Positions 55,836 through 63,745 of a stretch of DNA of 64,000 bases are shown here, in pieces. A program made the position numbers and the translations under genes. The DNA is taken from assembly GCF_003315345.1 (NCBI RefSeq), contig NZ_QNRO01000006.1, positions 140,779 through 204,778 of the forward strand, read 5' to 3'. The stretch's first letter is position 1; the number at the start of each line of letters is the position of its first letter. The notes under the pieces are model-generated. The model saw nothing but the letters and a program-made list of their open reading frames with translations. It ran no database searches and was not told where the DNA came from. The stretch comes from Marinobacter pelagius. GTDB taxonomy: Bacteria; Pseudomonadota; Gammaproteobacteria; Pseudomonadales; Oleiphilaceae.

Positions 55836-57088
55836 ACGGTCGGACCTTTCACTTTCATCGATTCATCTTCCTCGAGCTGAAGCTGGTTATCATAAGCAGC
55901 CTGAAGGCCGGTTTCATCCTCTTCCTCGGACCCATCATCAATAGAGCGCGGATAAAATGGCGACAACATCGCCGCCAGAATGCCGGTGGCGGCGAATATG
56001 GCAAAGGCATCGCCATAACCGAATTCATTCACCAGCATACCCACCACGGGCGAGCCGGTTGCCTGCCCGAGTGAGACGGCCATGAAAGGCAGAACCGGCC
56101 CCATGGACAGCCGGCCCGGCAACAGGCGGATGCCGGTCATCAGATAAAGCCCTGTCAGGCTCATATAAGCCAGGCCGAAGACCAGCGCGGAGAATATCGC
56201 GATGGCCAGCCGATCGGGGCTGGCGGCCAGCAAGGCCAGGCTTGCAGCCAGCATCATCAGCATCAGGGCCTGGGTGATGGGCGGGTTGTTTCGATCTGCC
56301 AGATCCGCCACCACGGCGCCCCCGAGACCCGCAATGCCCACGCCCAGCCACAGCCAGCCGGTTGCGTCGGACGACAGGGCGCCCAGATTGACCACCAGAT
56401 CCGGTGCGAAAATCCAGTAGGCGGCGGAAACAAAACCCATCACGAAAGCAAAAAGCGCGAGCCGAATCAGGCGCGCCCACTGCAGGGCGCTGATCGGAGG
56501 CGGCGGTGCGGCGTTCGACGGTGTCACCCGAGACACCGAGGGAATGAAAAACCAGGTGGCAACCACCCCGATAGCGGCCAGGATGGCAAATGAAAGGTAC
56601 GCATAGCGCCAGGCGCCGGTCAGAAACAATACCGCGGGTACCGCAACGGCGACACCAATGCTGGTTCCGGCATTCATGACCGAACTCACGCGGCCATGCA
56701 GTGAACGTTTCACCAAGGCCTGCATGGCGGCGGTAAGCGCCGGCATCATCAGGCCGGTACAGATGCCACAGGCGAACACACCCATGCCGAGGGACAGCGC
56801 CCCCGCGGACTGGCTGATCAGTGTCAGGCCTGCGGCACCAAAACAGCCCGAAATCACCGCTGTGTTGCGGGCACCGAGACGGTCGGCCGCGGAGGGCGCG
56901 ACCATTGTGGCAAACAGAAAACTGATGAGGGGCAGGGCACCGATGATACCGATGACTTCTGCCGACAGCTCCAGCTCGGATCGGATCGGCGGCACAAACA
57001 AACCGAAGGCAAAGCGCGCGAGCCCATAACTGATGGCGATCAGCGCCGCCCCGAAAATCGCGAATGCTGTACTCGAAGGAAACTTCAT
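55832..57088 (-). CDS. MFS transporter
   Basis: A 418-residue major facilitator with about 12 hydrophobic segments. The first loop motif region is APSAADRLGARNTAVISG. The middle loop carries FIPSVSRVTPSNAAPPP. The C-terminal tail is acidic and cytoplasmic. The fold class suggests export of a small solute. It is the first gene of the MFS, racemase, SGNH hydrolase unit. The substrate may be related to the racemase product, which is an inference. Confidence 0.9.
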   Translation of the reverse strand: MKFPSSTAFAIFGAALIAISYGLARFAFGLFVPPIRSELELSAEVIGIIGALPLISFLFATMVAPSAADRLGARNTAVISGCFGAAGLTLISQSAGALSLGMGVFACGICTGLMMPALTAAMQALVKRSLHGRVSSVMNAGTSIGVAVAVPAVLFLTGAWRYAYLSFAILAAIGVVATWFFIPSVSRVTPSNAAPPPPISALQWARLIRLALFAFVMGFVSAAYWIFAPDLVVNLGALSSDATGWLWLGVGIAGLGGAVVADLADRNNPPITQALMLMMLAASLALLAASPDRLAIAIFSALVFGLAYMSLTGLYLMTGIRLLPGRLSMGPVLPFMAVSLGQATGSPVVGMLVNEFGYGDAFAIFAATGILAAMLSPFYPRSIDDGSEEEDETGLQAAYDNQLQLEEDESMKVKGPTV

Positions 57089-57208
57089 GCCGCCTCCGCC
57101 CTATAAAAATTTCAGGCTTTCGGTCCGTTTCGGTTCCTGTCTGTACTGCCCTGGTCTTGCTTCACCTTCGTGATCCGGGCACCCCGAATGCGCTTGCTGC
57201 GTTCACCT

Positions 57209-57448
57209 TCAGGATGCAGATTCCGGCTTGATGATCAGTAGGTTAGCAGGATCACCATGGTGAAGGACAACCTTTGCGTCTGAATTGCCGGCCGTAAACT
57301 CCAGAACCTGACCAGGCCCCAGGTCAATATCGACCCGACAGGCGTCACCACAGAACAGACTGATCGAGAGTTTGGCGGTATGGGTGTTTTCAATGCTGGC
57401 GGACTCGCCGGCACTGATCCTTTCTCCGACATCGGGTAAGTTATTCAT
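57209..57448 (-). CDS. Hypothetical small protein
   Basis: A 79-residue protein starting at the ATG at 57448, which follows GGGAG by a short spacer. It is rich in beta-strand pattern (SIENTHTAKLSISLFCGDACRVDIDLG..) with two cysteines four residues apart (CGDAC). There is no signal peptide. It is perhaps a small cupin-like or Ig-like domain. I do not recognise it. It lies 120 bp upstream of the MFS gene. Confidence 0.6.
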   Translation of the reverse strand: MNNLPDVGERISAGESASIENTHTAKLSISLFCGDACRVDIDLGPGQVLEFTAGNSDAKVVLHHGDPANLLIIKPESAS

Positions 57449-57579
57449 ATGAAATGAGCTCCCTGCGTGTATGGGGGACCAGAGAGCAATCGTTCCTCTG
57501 GTCACTCACTTGAAAATAGTACGAGTTGGCTCCTGCTGCCGCTATTACGATCAACTTTTGTACAGGGCGAGATGCTCGA

Positions 57580-57987
57580 TTACCGGTCAACCTTGTTGAT
57601 CGTGCCCTGGGCAACCGCAACCGTGCGCTCACCGGCATCGCCATTCGCGATAACGGTGCACTGGCAGACTGCCTGGTTCCTTCCCGACGAAAGGACTGTG
57701 GCCTTGGCGGCTAGCTTGTCCCCGATCGCAGGGCGGAGGTAATTGATCTTGTATTCAGAGGTCACCGAATCGCCTAGGACAGAGCCCCCTGCATAGGTCA
57801 GTGCGTTGTCAGCCAGGTAACTGACAACGCCTCCATGCACAAAGCCGTGCTGCTGTCTCAAGTCCGGCCTGATGGCAAGCGAGAGAACGGCGGTTCCGGG
57901 CTCGATGACCTCCAGTTCGGTGCCGAGCAGGGCGCTGAAGGGTTGGTTCTTCAGTATCTTTTTTCCAAACTCCAGTAACTCGCTCAT
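57580..57987 (-). CDS. PaaI-family hotdog thioesterase
   Basis: A 135-residue thioesterase. HGFVHGGVVSYLADNALTYAGG has the HGG-N6-D active-site helix. The start at 57987 follows AGGAA; the upstream frame adds 26 unlikely residues. EYKINYLRPAIGDKLAAKA gives the strand pair typical of the fold. It follows the VOC gene with a 46-bp gap. The acyl substrate is unknown; it is the third hotdog thioesterase in the window. Confidence 0.92.
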   Translation of the reverse strand: MSELLEFGKKILKNQPFSALLGTELEVIEPGTAVLSLAIRPDLRQQHGFVHGGVVSYLADNALTYAGGSVLGDSVTSEYKINYLRPAIGDKLAAKATVLSSGRNQAVCQCTVIANGDAGERTVAVAQGTINKVDR

Positions 57988-58033
57988 TTCCTGAGTTCCT
58001 CGCATCTGAGACCTGTTGTTGCGGTGACCGTCA

Positions 58034-58516
58034 TTAACCCCGGCGTGCCGCTTCAATGGCCGCAATATCGATCTTCCCCATCTCCATCATGGCATCAAAC
58101 GCGCGCTTTGCCGCTGCGGGATCCGGGTCGGCGATAGCTTCGGTCAGAGCCACCGGCGTAATCTGCCATGAGATGCCCCATTTGTCCCGGCACCAGCCGC
58201 AGGCGCTTTCTTCGCCGCCGTTTCCGACAATTGCGTTCCAGTAGCGGTCCGTCTCCTTCTGATCATAGGTGGCAACCTGGAAGGAAAAGGCCTCATCGTG
58301 GGTAAAGGCAGGGCCGCCGTTGAGCCCGAGGCAGGGGATGCCCAGCACGGTGAACTGCACGGTCAGCACATCGCCTTTCTTGCCGGATGGAAAGTCTCCC
58401 GGAGCGCGGAGAATTCTGCCTACCGATGAATCGGGAAAAGTTTTCGCATAAAAGCGGGCCGCCTCTTCGGCGCCGCCGTTGAACCAGAGACAAATGGTAT
58501 TCTTTGCATGTTCCAT
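58034..58516 (-). CDS. VOC family protein (PhnB-like)
   Basis: A 160-residue protein of the vicinal oxygen chelate fold, in the group annotated PhnB-like. ICLWFNGGAEEAARFYAKTFP is the typical opening and GWCRDKWGISWQITP the typical late motif. It may bind a metal and a small ligand. Start ATG at 58516 was chosen as the family N-terminus. It follows the DHFR-like gene by four bases, so the two are co-translated. Confidence 0.92.
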   Translation of the reverse strand: MEHAKNTICLWFNGGAEEAARFYAKTFPDSSVGRILRAPGDFPSGKKGDVLTVQFTVLGIPCLGLNGGPAFTHDEAFSFQVATYDQKETDRYWNAIVGNGGEESACGWCRDKWGISWQITPVALTEAIADPDPAAAKRAFDAMMEMGKIDIAAIEAARRG

Positions 58517-58520
58517 CGCG

Positions 58521-59189
58521 TTAGCCCTCCTGCCGCATCTTGTCCCGGCGAGCGATTTCCGCCGGAGTAGGCGGGTCCATGGCAAAGTCACCGGTTGCCA
58601 CCTTGCCATCGCGCACATAGCGCCCGATGACGATGCCGCTTGGTGAAATACGGCTGGCGGCCAGCTTGAATGCGGCTGGTTTGGTGCCATTGCCAAACAG
58701 CTTCTTGCCGTGGCCGAGTACGACCGGGAAGGTGAAGACATTGATCTGATCGACGAGGTCGTTGGCAAACAGCGTCTGCAGCAGATCCGAACTGCCTTGC
58801 GTGACCAGCGCAGGACCATCCTCCTGCTTCAGCCTCGCAATATCGGCCGCCGCGTCATTGAGGGCCACCGAGCCCTGCCAGGTCAGATCCAGGCCTTTGC
58901 GGGTGGCAACGTACTTGTTGATCGAATTGAAGGTCTTGGCGATCGAATCGTCTGGTCCGTCCTCGGCGTAGGGCCAGTGGGCGGCAAAAATCTCATAGGT
59001 CTTGCGCCCGAGCAGCAGGTCGAAGGGCTGACCGAACATGCGGTCAATCTCTTCGCCAAATACCTCGTCCACTATCGGGGCAACCCAGCCGCCGTAGCCG
59101 AATCCGCCGGTAGGATCTTCTTCAGGGCCGCCGGGGGCTTGCATCACGCCATCCAGCGACACCATGGCGCCAACAATCACTTTTCGCAT
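58521..59189 (-). CDS. Dihydrofolate reductase-like family protein (RibD C-terminal type)
   Basis: A 222-residue NADPH-binding protein of the DHFR/RibD-C group. MRKVIVGAMVSLDGVMQAPGG opens the fold, LLLGRKTYEIFAAHW holds the nucleotide, and INVFTFPVVLGHGKKLF is typical. Start ATG at 59189 follows GGAGG. It probably acts as a reductase of unknown substrate rather than the essential folate enzyme. It forms an operon with the VOC protein. Confidence 0.92.
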   Translation of the reverse strand: MRKVIVGAMVSLDGVMQAPGGPEEDPTGGFGYGGWVAPIVDEVFGEEIDRMFGQPFDLLLGRKTYEIFAAHWPYAEDGPDDSIAKTFNSINKYVATRKGLDLTWQGSVALNDAAADIARLKQEDGPALVTQGSSDLLQTLFANDLVDQINVFTFPVVLGHGKKLFGNGTKPAAFKLAASRISPSGIVIGRYVRDGKVATGDFAMDPPTPAEIARRDKMRQEG

Positions 59190-59281
59190 GAGTCCATCCT
59201 CCTGGTTTGCGTTCTTGCAACCAGTAGTCGTGTGGAGCACCGCAAAATCGACAGCAGGTTTTATTTTGGGTATGAACCAGC

Positions 59282-59614
59282 TTAGCTGCTTCTCGGCGCA
59301 AACATGATGATCGCCATACCCAGCAGGGCCACGGCCGAGCCAAGGATGTCCCAGCCGGTAGGCCGGATACCGTCAACCGCCCAGAGCCACAGTATCGCCA
59401 TAAAGACGTAGACTCCGCCATAAGCCGCATACACCCGCCCAGCCGCTGTCGGATGAAGCGACAACAGCCAGGCGAAGAGCGCGAGGCTGAGGGCGCCGGG
59501 CACGAGCAGCCAAATGCTTTTGCCCTCCCGAAGCCAGAGGTAGGGCAGGTAACAGCCAACGATCTCGGCCAGGGCGGTGACGACAAACAGACCGAGGGTT
59601 TTCAATTCAGGCAC
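59282..59614 (-). CDS. YnfA family small membrane protein
   Basis: A 110-residue inner membrane protein with four hydrophobic segments, of the UPF0060/YnfA group that resembles small multidrug resistance transporters. The signature [20 protein letters not shown] opens the protein, and [24 protein letters not shown] follows. The start is GTG at 59614 after AGGAG; a longer ATG frame adds 11 residues rich in proline. It is a single gene. Confidence 0.9.
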   Translation of the reverse strand: MPELKTLGLFVVTALAEIVGCYLPYLWLREGKSIWLLVPGALSLALFAWLLSLHPTAAGRVYAAYGGVYVFMAILWLWAVDGIRPTGWDILGSAVALLGMAIIMFAPRSS

Positions 59615-59696
59615 TGGGGGGGGCTCCTTTTGATTGGTTGGCGGCATTTATGAGATCAGACTGTCAGTCTACTGACAGGTCACTGCTTGGTCAGGC

Positions 59697-60125
59697 TTAT
59701 GTGCAGTTGAGCGCTTGATTCAGGGCATCCAGACTCTCAGGGCCAGCGCCCAGCCGGACGCAGTTCTCAGAATCGCGTTCCCACTTCGCAGCTGAGTTGA
59801 GGTGAAGATGGACATTCACCACCGCATCGAAATCCTCCTCCAGCAACCCGGCGGGAATCCAGACCAGCTCGGTGCCCCTCAACTGGTTGGGAACCGGGCT
59901 GCCACACACGGAGCAAAAATCACTGCGATAGCCGGTTGGTTTCTGGAACGAGGTGATCCTGTCCTGGCCCGAGAGCCAGCGGAAATCTTGCTGGTGAACA
60001 AAGGTAGCCGCGTTGGCTGCAGATCCGGTGGCCTTGCGGCAGAGGGAGCAATGGCATTGGTAGAGGTTGGGGAGATCGCCCTGGATCTCGAATTGCACTT
60101 TGCCGCACAGGCATTCGCCGTTCAT
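59697..60125 (-). CDS. GFA family glutathione-dependent formaldehyde-activating-type protein
   Basis: A 142-residue zinc protein. Zinc ligands are in GECLCGKVQFEI (two Cys), YQCHCSLCRKATG (three Cys) and FCSVCGSPVPN (two Cys). The GFA name comes from one member that binds glutathione and formaldehyde; most members have unknown substrates. It has normal length and is a single gene. Confidence 0.92.
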   Translation of the reverse strand: MNGECLCGKVQFEIQGDLPNLYQCHCSLCRKATGSAANAATFVHQQDFRWLSGQDRITSFQKPTGYRSDFCSVCGSPVPNQLRGTELVWIPAGLLEEDFDAVVNVHLHLNSAAKWERDSENCVRLGAGPESLDALNQALNCT

Positions 60126-60284
60126 GGGTTATTCCGATTAAGAGTGGAGTAGGACCCGGTATGGGTTAAGTGCAAATATAAGCGGTTGTTTCAGTAGCTA
60201 AAAGCCAAAGGCCTTCCCCCCGCACCTCGGTTGCGGTGATTCCGGTAGCCATGGGGGTGCCCGATTACAGGCGAAACCAACAGG

Positions 60285-60551
60285 TTATCGAAGCTGGCTG
60301 TCCTTACTGCCTCTGCGATTGATGCTGCCAGAGTGGGTCTGCTGTTTTTCATGGGCCGACTGGCAGTCAATGCACAACCGGACACCGGGAATGGCCTTGC
60401 GCCGGGCTTCCGGAATCGGGGCGCCACACTCATCGCATTCCGTGGCGCTCTCGCCCACGGCTAACTGGCTGCGTGCGCGCTGAATTTCGTCTTCAACGCT
60501 TGCGTCGATCTGTTCCTGAACCGCACCATCACGTGACCATCCACCTGCCAT
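60285..60551 (-). CDS. DksA/TraR-type C4 zinc finger protein (YbiI-like)
   Basis: An 88-residue protein, the same length as E. coli YbiI. The zinc finger is CDECGAPIPEARRKAIPGVRLCIDCQ with four Cys. The N-terminal helix is short, so it lacks the long coiled coil of DksA and probably does not reach the RNA polymerase active site. The start at 60551 begins MAGGWSRDGAVQEQID. It is divergent from the thioredoxin gene, which starts 94 bp away. Confidence 0.9.
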   Translation of the reverse strand: MAGGWSRDGAVQEQIDASVEDEIQRARSQLAVGESATECDECGAPIPEARRKAIPGVRLCIDCQSAHEKQQTHSGSINRRGSKDSQLR

Positions 60552-60644
60552 GAGCCCTCCGGAATCTGGATGACTGAAACCACCAAACGTTATCATTCGA
60601 GTGCAGGCGCTCCAAGATTGCCGATAACCCAACGAGGAAACACC

Positions 60645-60968
60645 ATGTCCTATACCAGCCAATATACACCCGAAACCCTGAGCCGTGACGAGCTGGACCA
60701 GGCCACGGGCCCTATGGTGATCGAATTCGGTACCAACTGGTGCGGGTTCTGTAAGGGTGCGCAGGCAGACATCAAGGCAGCCATGGACAACCACCCGGAC
60801 GTTCCGCATGTGAAGGTTGAGGATGGCAAAGGCCGCAGGTTGGGGCGGACATTTGGAGTGAAGCTCTGGCCGTCGCTGATTCTTCTTAAGGATGGTGAGG
60901 AAGTGGCACGGGTAGTGCGTCCGGAGAGTAGCGGCGAGATCGAGGGTGCACTGAGAAAAATTCTATGA
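60645..60968 (+). CDS. Thioredoxin-like protein
   Basis: A 107-residue thioredoxin-fold protein with active site WCGFC (Cys33, Cys36) in place of the classic WCGPC, and the cis-proline in KLWPSLILL. The first Met of MSYTSQYTPE was chosen because the upstream frame lies over the divergent gene's promoter. There is no signal peptide, so it is cytoplasmic. It probably reduces disulfides or peroxide-related partners. Confidence 0.9.
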   Translation: MSYTSQYTPETLSRDELDQATGPMVIEFGTNWCGFCKGAQADIKAAMDNHPDVPHVKVEDGKGRRLGRTFGVKLWPSLILLKDGEEVARVVRPESSGEIEGALRKIL

Positions 60969-61023
60969 GGATGTGCCGGCGCTATCAGATGAAAAAAAGA
61001 CTATTCCCAACTTTTTGAAATCA

Positions 61024-61773
61024 TTATTCCAGTCTCGCCTCACGCAGGCTGACCGAAAGCTCATATTCAAATAACCGCACGCCCTGGACTCCCGAGCAAG
61101 CGAGCAGCAGGTCTTCGGAGATATGTCGAGCAACGATAATGCCTCGAACCAGCTGACCAGATTCAGTTTGGTTTTTTCGTATCCAGGCCATATAGCGCAG
61201 CAACTGACCCACGACTCTGTCATACCCCTTGGAAACTTTTAACTCTATGACAACGAAGTTGCCTCTGGAGTCAGTGGCCAGAATGTCAATAAACCTGCCA
61301 CCGGCAGGGAACTCAAGGCCATTAATGCCTTCATCTTCAAAAAGAGTGAGCCCCGGCTCTAGGAGATGGAGATTCTTGGCGAGATAGTTTTGAAGGTCCT
61401 TTTCATAGGCGAACTCTGGACTTCCTGCCTCTGTTAGCTCCCCAACCTCTTCTTCTACAGTCGGTTCGGCATCATTGCCTGGATAGATTGGTGCTGGATC
61501 GGTCTGGGGTTGGTACAAACGAAAATGTTTTGGGTCGACCTGGAAGAACAGGTCGTCCTCTCCCGGCTTTGCCCCATAATGAACCCGGCTTCTAGAATTC
61601 ACTGACATCCGGAGCAGGTGCGCGGCAATCGTTCCTTCTTTGATCTTTGGGTAGTTCTCCCGGAACCAGGAACGCACGCGATCACGAGAAAGGACCGTGT
61701 CCGGTGTTAAACCAATTTCATGCACCATATCGTGCATGAGAGTACGAACTGGTTTGTCGTAAAGTGATGCCAT
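61024..61773 (-). CDS. DUF91/NucS-like endonuclease
   Basis: A 249-residue protein. The N-terminal 90 residues form a winged-helix-like domain (VRTLMHDMVHEIGL..HFRLYQP). The C-terminal part is a RecB-type nuclease fold like NucS: EKDLQNYLAKNLHLLEPGL, then Asp163, Glu177 and Lys179 in GGRFIDILATD..VVIELKVSKGYD, and Gln190 in GQLLRYMAWI. These are the metal-binding residues of the fold. It may act in mismatch repair or in defence. The nearby PD-(D/E)XK-like gene supports a defence patch, which is inference. Confidence 0.85.
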   Translation of the reverse strand: MASLYDKPVRTLMHDMVHEIGLTPDTVLSRDRVRSWFRENYPKIKEGTIAAHLLRMSVNSRSRVHYGAKPGEDDLFFQVDPKHFRLYQPQTDPAPIYPGNDAEPTVEEEVGELTEAGSPEFAYEKDLQNYLAKNLHLLEPGLTLFEDEGINGLEFPAGGRFIDILATDSRGNFVVIELKVSKGYDRVVGQLLRYMAWIRKNQTESGQLVRGIIVARHISEDLLLACSGVQGVRLFEYELSVSLREARLE

Positions 61774-61815
61774 GCGACCCCTCGGAATTTACCGGCTGCA
61801 GTCCTGATTATGCAT

Positions 61816-62322
61816 CTAATACCCTATGATCAGAATTCCCTTGAGTGGAAGACGAATCCGACTACTTGCATACAGAGTATCGATGAAACGGATGACCCGA
61901 TCAAAATCGTTGCTATTCCGGTACACATTTCGGACAGCAATACCAAGATAATTTACTCCATGCATCATGCATGCTTGGAACAGGTCTTTCAGGAATTGAT
62001 TGTTCACTACTGCCCGGCCTGCCTCCACCTCAAGCACAAACTCCTCTTGTCGGTGGTATGCATCAGCTTCAAATGATTTTTCGGGCTTGCCGTTGAGCCC
62101 AAAGAGTACTGGTACAAAAATCTTTTCGGATTTTTTCTTGCCCGTTTCTACGTCAAATTCTGCGGCTTGAAGTCGACTGCAGACTTCTGCCAGGACGTCA
62201 TTACTGGGCAGATCGAATTTGGATGAATCAATTCTTTTGGAAGCCTCTTCAAAAGCATCGATTACAGTGTGAACGATAGAGGGCGCTTCGTCGGATTTAG
62301 GAAAATACTGCCAGTTGATCAT
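61816..62322 (-). CDS. Hypothetical protein, possible PD-(D/E)XK nuclease fold
   Basis: A 168-residue protein I do not recognise by name. FEADAYHRQEEFVLEVEAGRA gives Asp87 and, 11 residues later, Glu98-x-Glu100, the spacing of a restriction-enzyme-like metal site with Glu in the last position as in BamHI. A helix then a strand (NYLGIAVRN) follow. There is no specificity or methylase partner beside it. It lies 43 bp from the NucS-like gene, on the same strand. Confidence 0.6.
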   Translation of the reverse strand: MINWQYFPKSDEAPSIVHTVIDAFEEASKRIDSSKFDLPSNDVLAEVCSRLQAAEFDVETGKKKSEKIFVPVLFGLNGKPEKSFEADAYHRQEEFVLEVEAGRAVVNNQFLKDLFQACMMHGVNYLGIAVRNVYRNSNDFDRVIRFIDTLYASSRIRLPLKGILIIGY

Positions 62323-62379
62323 TTATCATCCATTTGTGATGGGCAAATAGAACTGTCCCGGTTTATTGAGCAGCCCTCG

Positions 62380-62805
62380 TTATCGGTTAAGTTCAAATAC
62401 CAATTGTTGCTTAATTACCTTGAAGCCGAAGTCCTGGTAGAAACCATGAGTTTCTTCTCTTTCCGAGTGACAGCGTACACGGAGAGCCATTCCTTCCGAC
62501 CTGGCCCACTCAGCTGATTCGTGAACCAACGCAGAGCCAACTCCTGCACGCCTGTAGTCTTCCTTAACTACGAGGCCTCCAATTTCTACGAATGGGCTAA
62601 TTGCAACTCGTAAAGCAATGAATGCGTGCAGCCAGCCAACGACAGTACCACGGCATTCGGCAACCCATACGCGGTGATCCCTGGAATCGAGCAGGGCACA
62701 AAAAGTCGTATCAAACTCTGTAAAAGAGGAGGCAATTGACTGGAATGAACGGGCCAGCGAATAGACATCCAATCCATCCTCGGCGGTTGCAGGCCTGATG
62801 TGCAT
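62380..62805 (-). CDS. GNAT family N-acetyltransferase
   Basis: A 141-residue acetyltransferase. GGLVVKEDYRRAGVGSALVHESAEWARSEG is the acetyl-CoA-binding core. The last strand (FGFKVIKQQLVFEL) is typical. Its start touches the stop of the YoeB-type toxin, so it may be co-transcribed from the toxin-antitoxin promoter, though antibiotic or self-protection roles are only speculation. Confidence 0.92.
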   Translation of the reverse strand: MHIRPATAEDGLDVYSLARSFQSIASSFTEFDTTFCALLDSRDHRVWVAECRGTVVGWLHAFIALRVAISPFVEIGGLVVKEDYRRAGVGSALVHESAEWARSEGMALRVRCHSEREETHGFYQDFGFKVIKQQLVFELNR

Positions 62806-63068
62806 TATTCGTAGTGGCTCCAGAGCCGGAGAACCTTCACCACTCGCTCCTCCTCAAGCACTTGGTAGACGAGGCGATGCTGAATATTGATGCGGCGTGA
62901 ATAGGCCCCCGAGAGATCACCTATGAGCTTCTCGAACGGAGGTGGTTTGCGGTACGGGTCTTCTGAAATCAGTGTCAACAATTCCTGGGCTTTTGGTTTG
63001 AGGCCGCTGGAGGCCAGTTTCTTTGCATCTTTCTGTGCTTGTTTGGTGTAAACCAACTTCCATGTCAC
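62805..63068 (-). CDS. yoeB: YoeB-type mRNA interferase toxin
   Basis: An 87-residue RelE-superfamily toxin that cuts mRNA in the ribosomal A site. The conserved residues are Glu46 (PFEKLIG), Arg65 (IQHRLVYQV), His85 and Tyr86 (WSHYE). It overlaps the antitoxin gene by four bases (ATGA), the common arrangement. The product would be toxic without its antitoxin. Confidence 0.94.
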   Translation of the reverse strand: MTWKLVYTKQAQKDAKKLASSGLKPKAQELLTLISEDPYRKPPPFEKLIGDLSGAYSRRINIQHRLVYQVLEEERVVKVLRLWSHYE

Positions 63069-63307
63069 CAGTCCAGCTCCTCATTGCATTCATCCACGGG
63101 GGTATCCATCCCCTCACGAATAGACTCTCGCATACCAGGTACCGAGAGCAGGAAGAGTGTTTCCTGAATTGCGGACCAATCTTCCTCGGATATCAAGACT
63201 GCAGTGTTCCGTTTACCCGTAATGACTATTGGTTGGTGGGACTCGGCAGTTTCATCAATCAACCGATAAAGATTGCTGCGCGCCTCAGTTGCTGTGATTC
63301 CGGTCAT
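63065..63307 (-). CDS. yefM: YefM/Phd-type antitoxin
   Basis: An 80-residue antitoxin and autorepressor. The N-terminal DNA-binding domain has MTGITATEARSNLYRLIDETAESHQPIVITGKRNTAVLIS, typical of YefM. The C-terminal acidic tail neutralises YoeB. Its start follows GAGGTG. The promoter and two TGTACG half-sites lie 34-61 bp upstream. Confidence 0.94.
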   Translation of the reverse strand: MTGITATEARSNLYRLIDETAESHQPIVITGKRNTAVLISEEDWSAIQETLFLLSVPGMRESIREGMDTPVDECNEELDW

Positions 63308-63340
63308 GACGCACCTCTTGTATGTTCAACTTTTGATCAA

Positions 63341-63368
63341 AGTGTACGCCTTTATGTACGTACGTCAA
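63341..63368 (-). promoter_or_regulatory. Self-regulated promoter of yefM-yoeB with paired TGTACG sites
   Basis: On the minus strand there is TTGACG at 63363-63368, a 16-base spacer, and TACACT at 63341-63346. On the plus strand TGTACG occurs at 63343-63348 and 63355-63360, 12 bp apart. YefM of E. coli binds TGTACA cores, so these half-sites inside the promoter fit autorepression. Confidence 0.7.
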
Positions 63369-63444
63369 GACGAACGCTGAAATCAGCCGGCTAGTCACCG
63401 GACTGCCGCATTCCGAGCAGAAATAGGTTTGTGCCGGTCTATCC

Positions 63445-63675
63445 TCAGGTTTTATCCTTCACCCACTTCTCACCTTCCTTGTGGTACTCGTTTTTTACCG
63501 CCGCCCAGGCCACCTTATGGGCCGTTTCTTCCCGCCCTGAACTGCCACGTCGATTTTCAGGATCGCTATATTCTTCCCAAGCGGAATTGAAGGCCTTTCG
63601 ATAAATCTCCTGGGCGTGGGCTGGCAGATTGTTGCGTACACTGGCCGGTAATTCCGAATTGCTGTTGTAGGGCAT
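63445..63675 (-). CDS. chaB: ChaB family protein
   Basis: A 76-residue protein that matches ChaB, a putative regulator of the ChaA cation antiporter. LPASVRNNLPAHAQEIYRKAFNSAWEEY and EETAHKVAWAAVKNEY are typical. Start at 63675 gives MPYNSNSELP; the longer frame adds five residues. No chaA gene is adjacent. Function is not well understood. Confidence 0.92.
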   Translation of the reverse strand: MPYNSNSELPASVRNNLPAHAQEIYRKAFNSAWEEYSDPENRRGSSGREETAHKVAWAAVKNEYHKEGEKWVKDKT

Positions 63676-63745
63676 GGGGCCTACCTCCAAAACGCTTGCG
63701 TCATTACAAGGCTAGCATCTGTAAGCACCGGGGCAGGGCGAAAGG

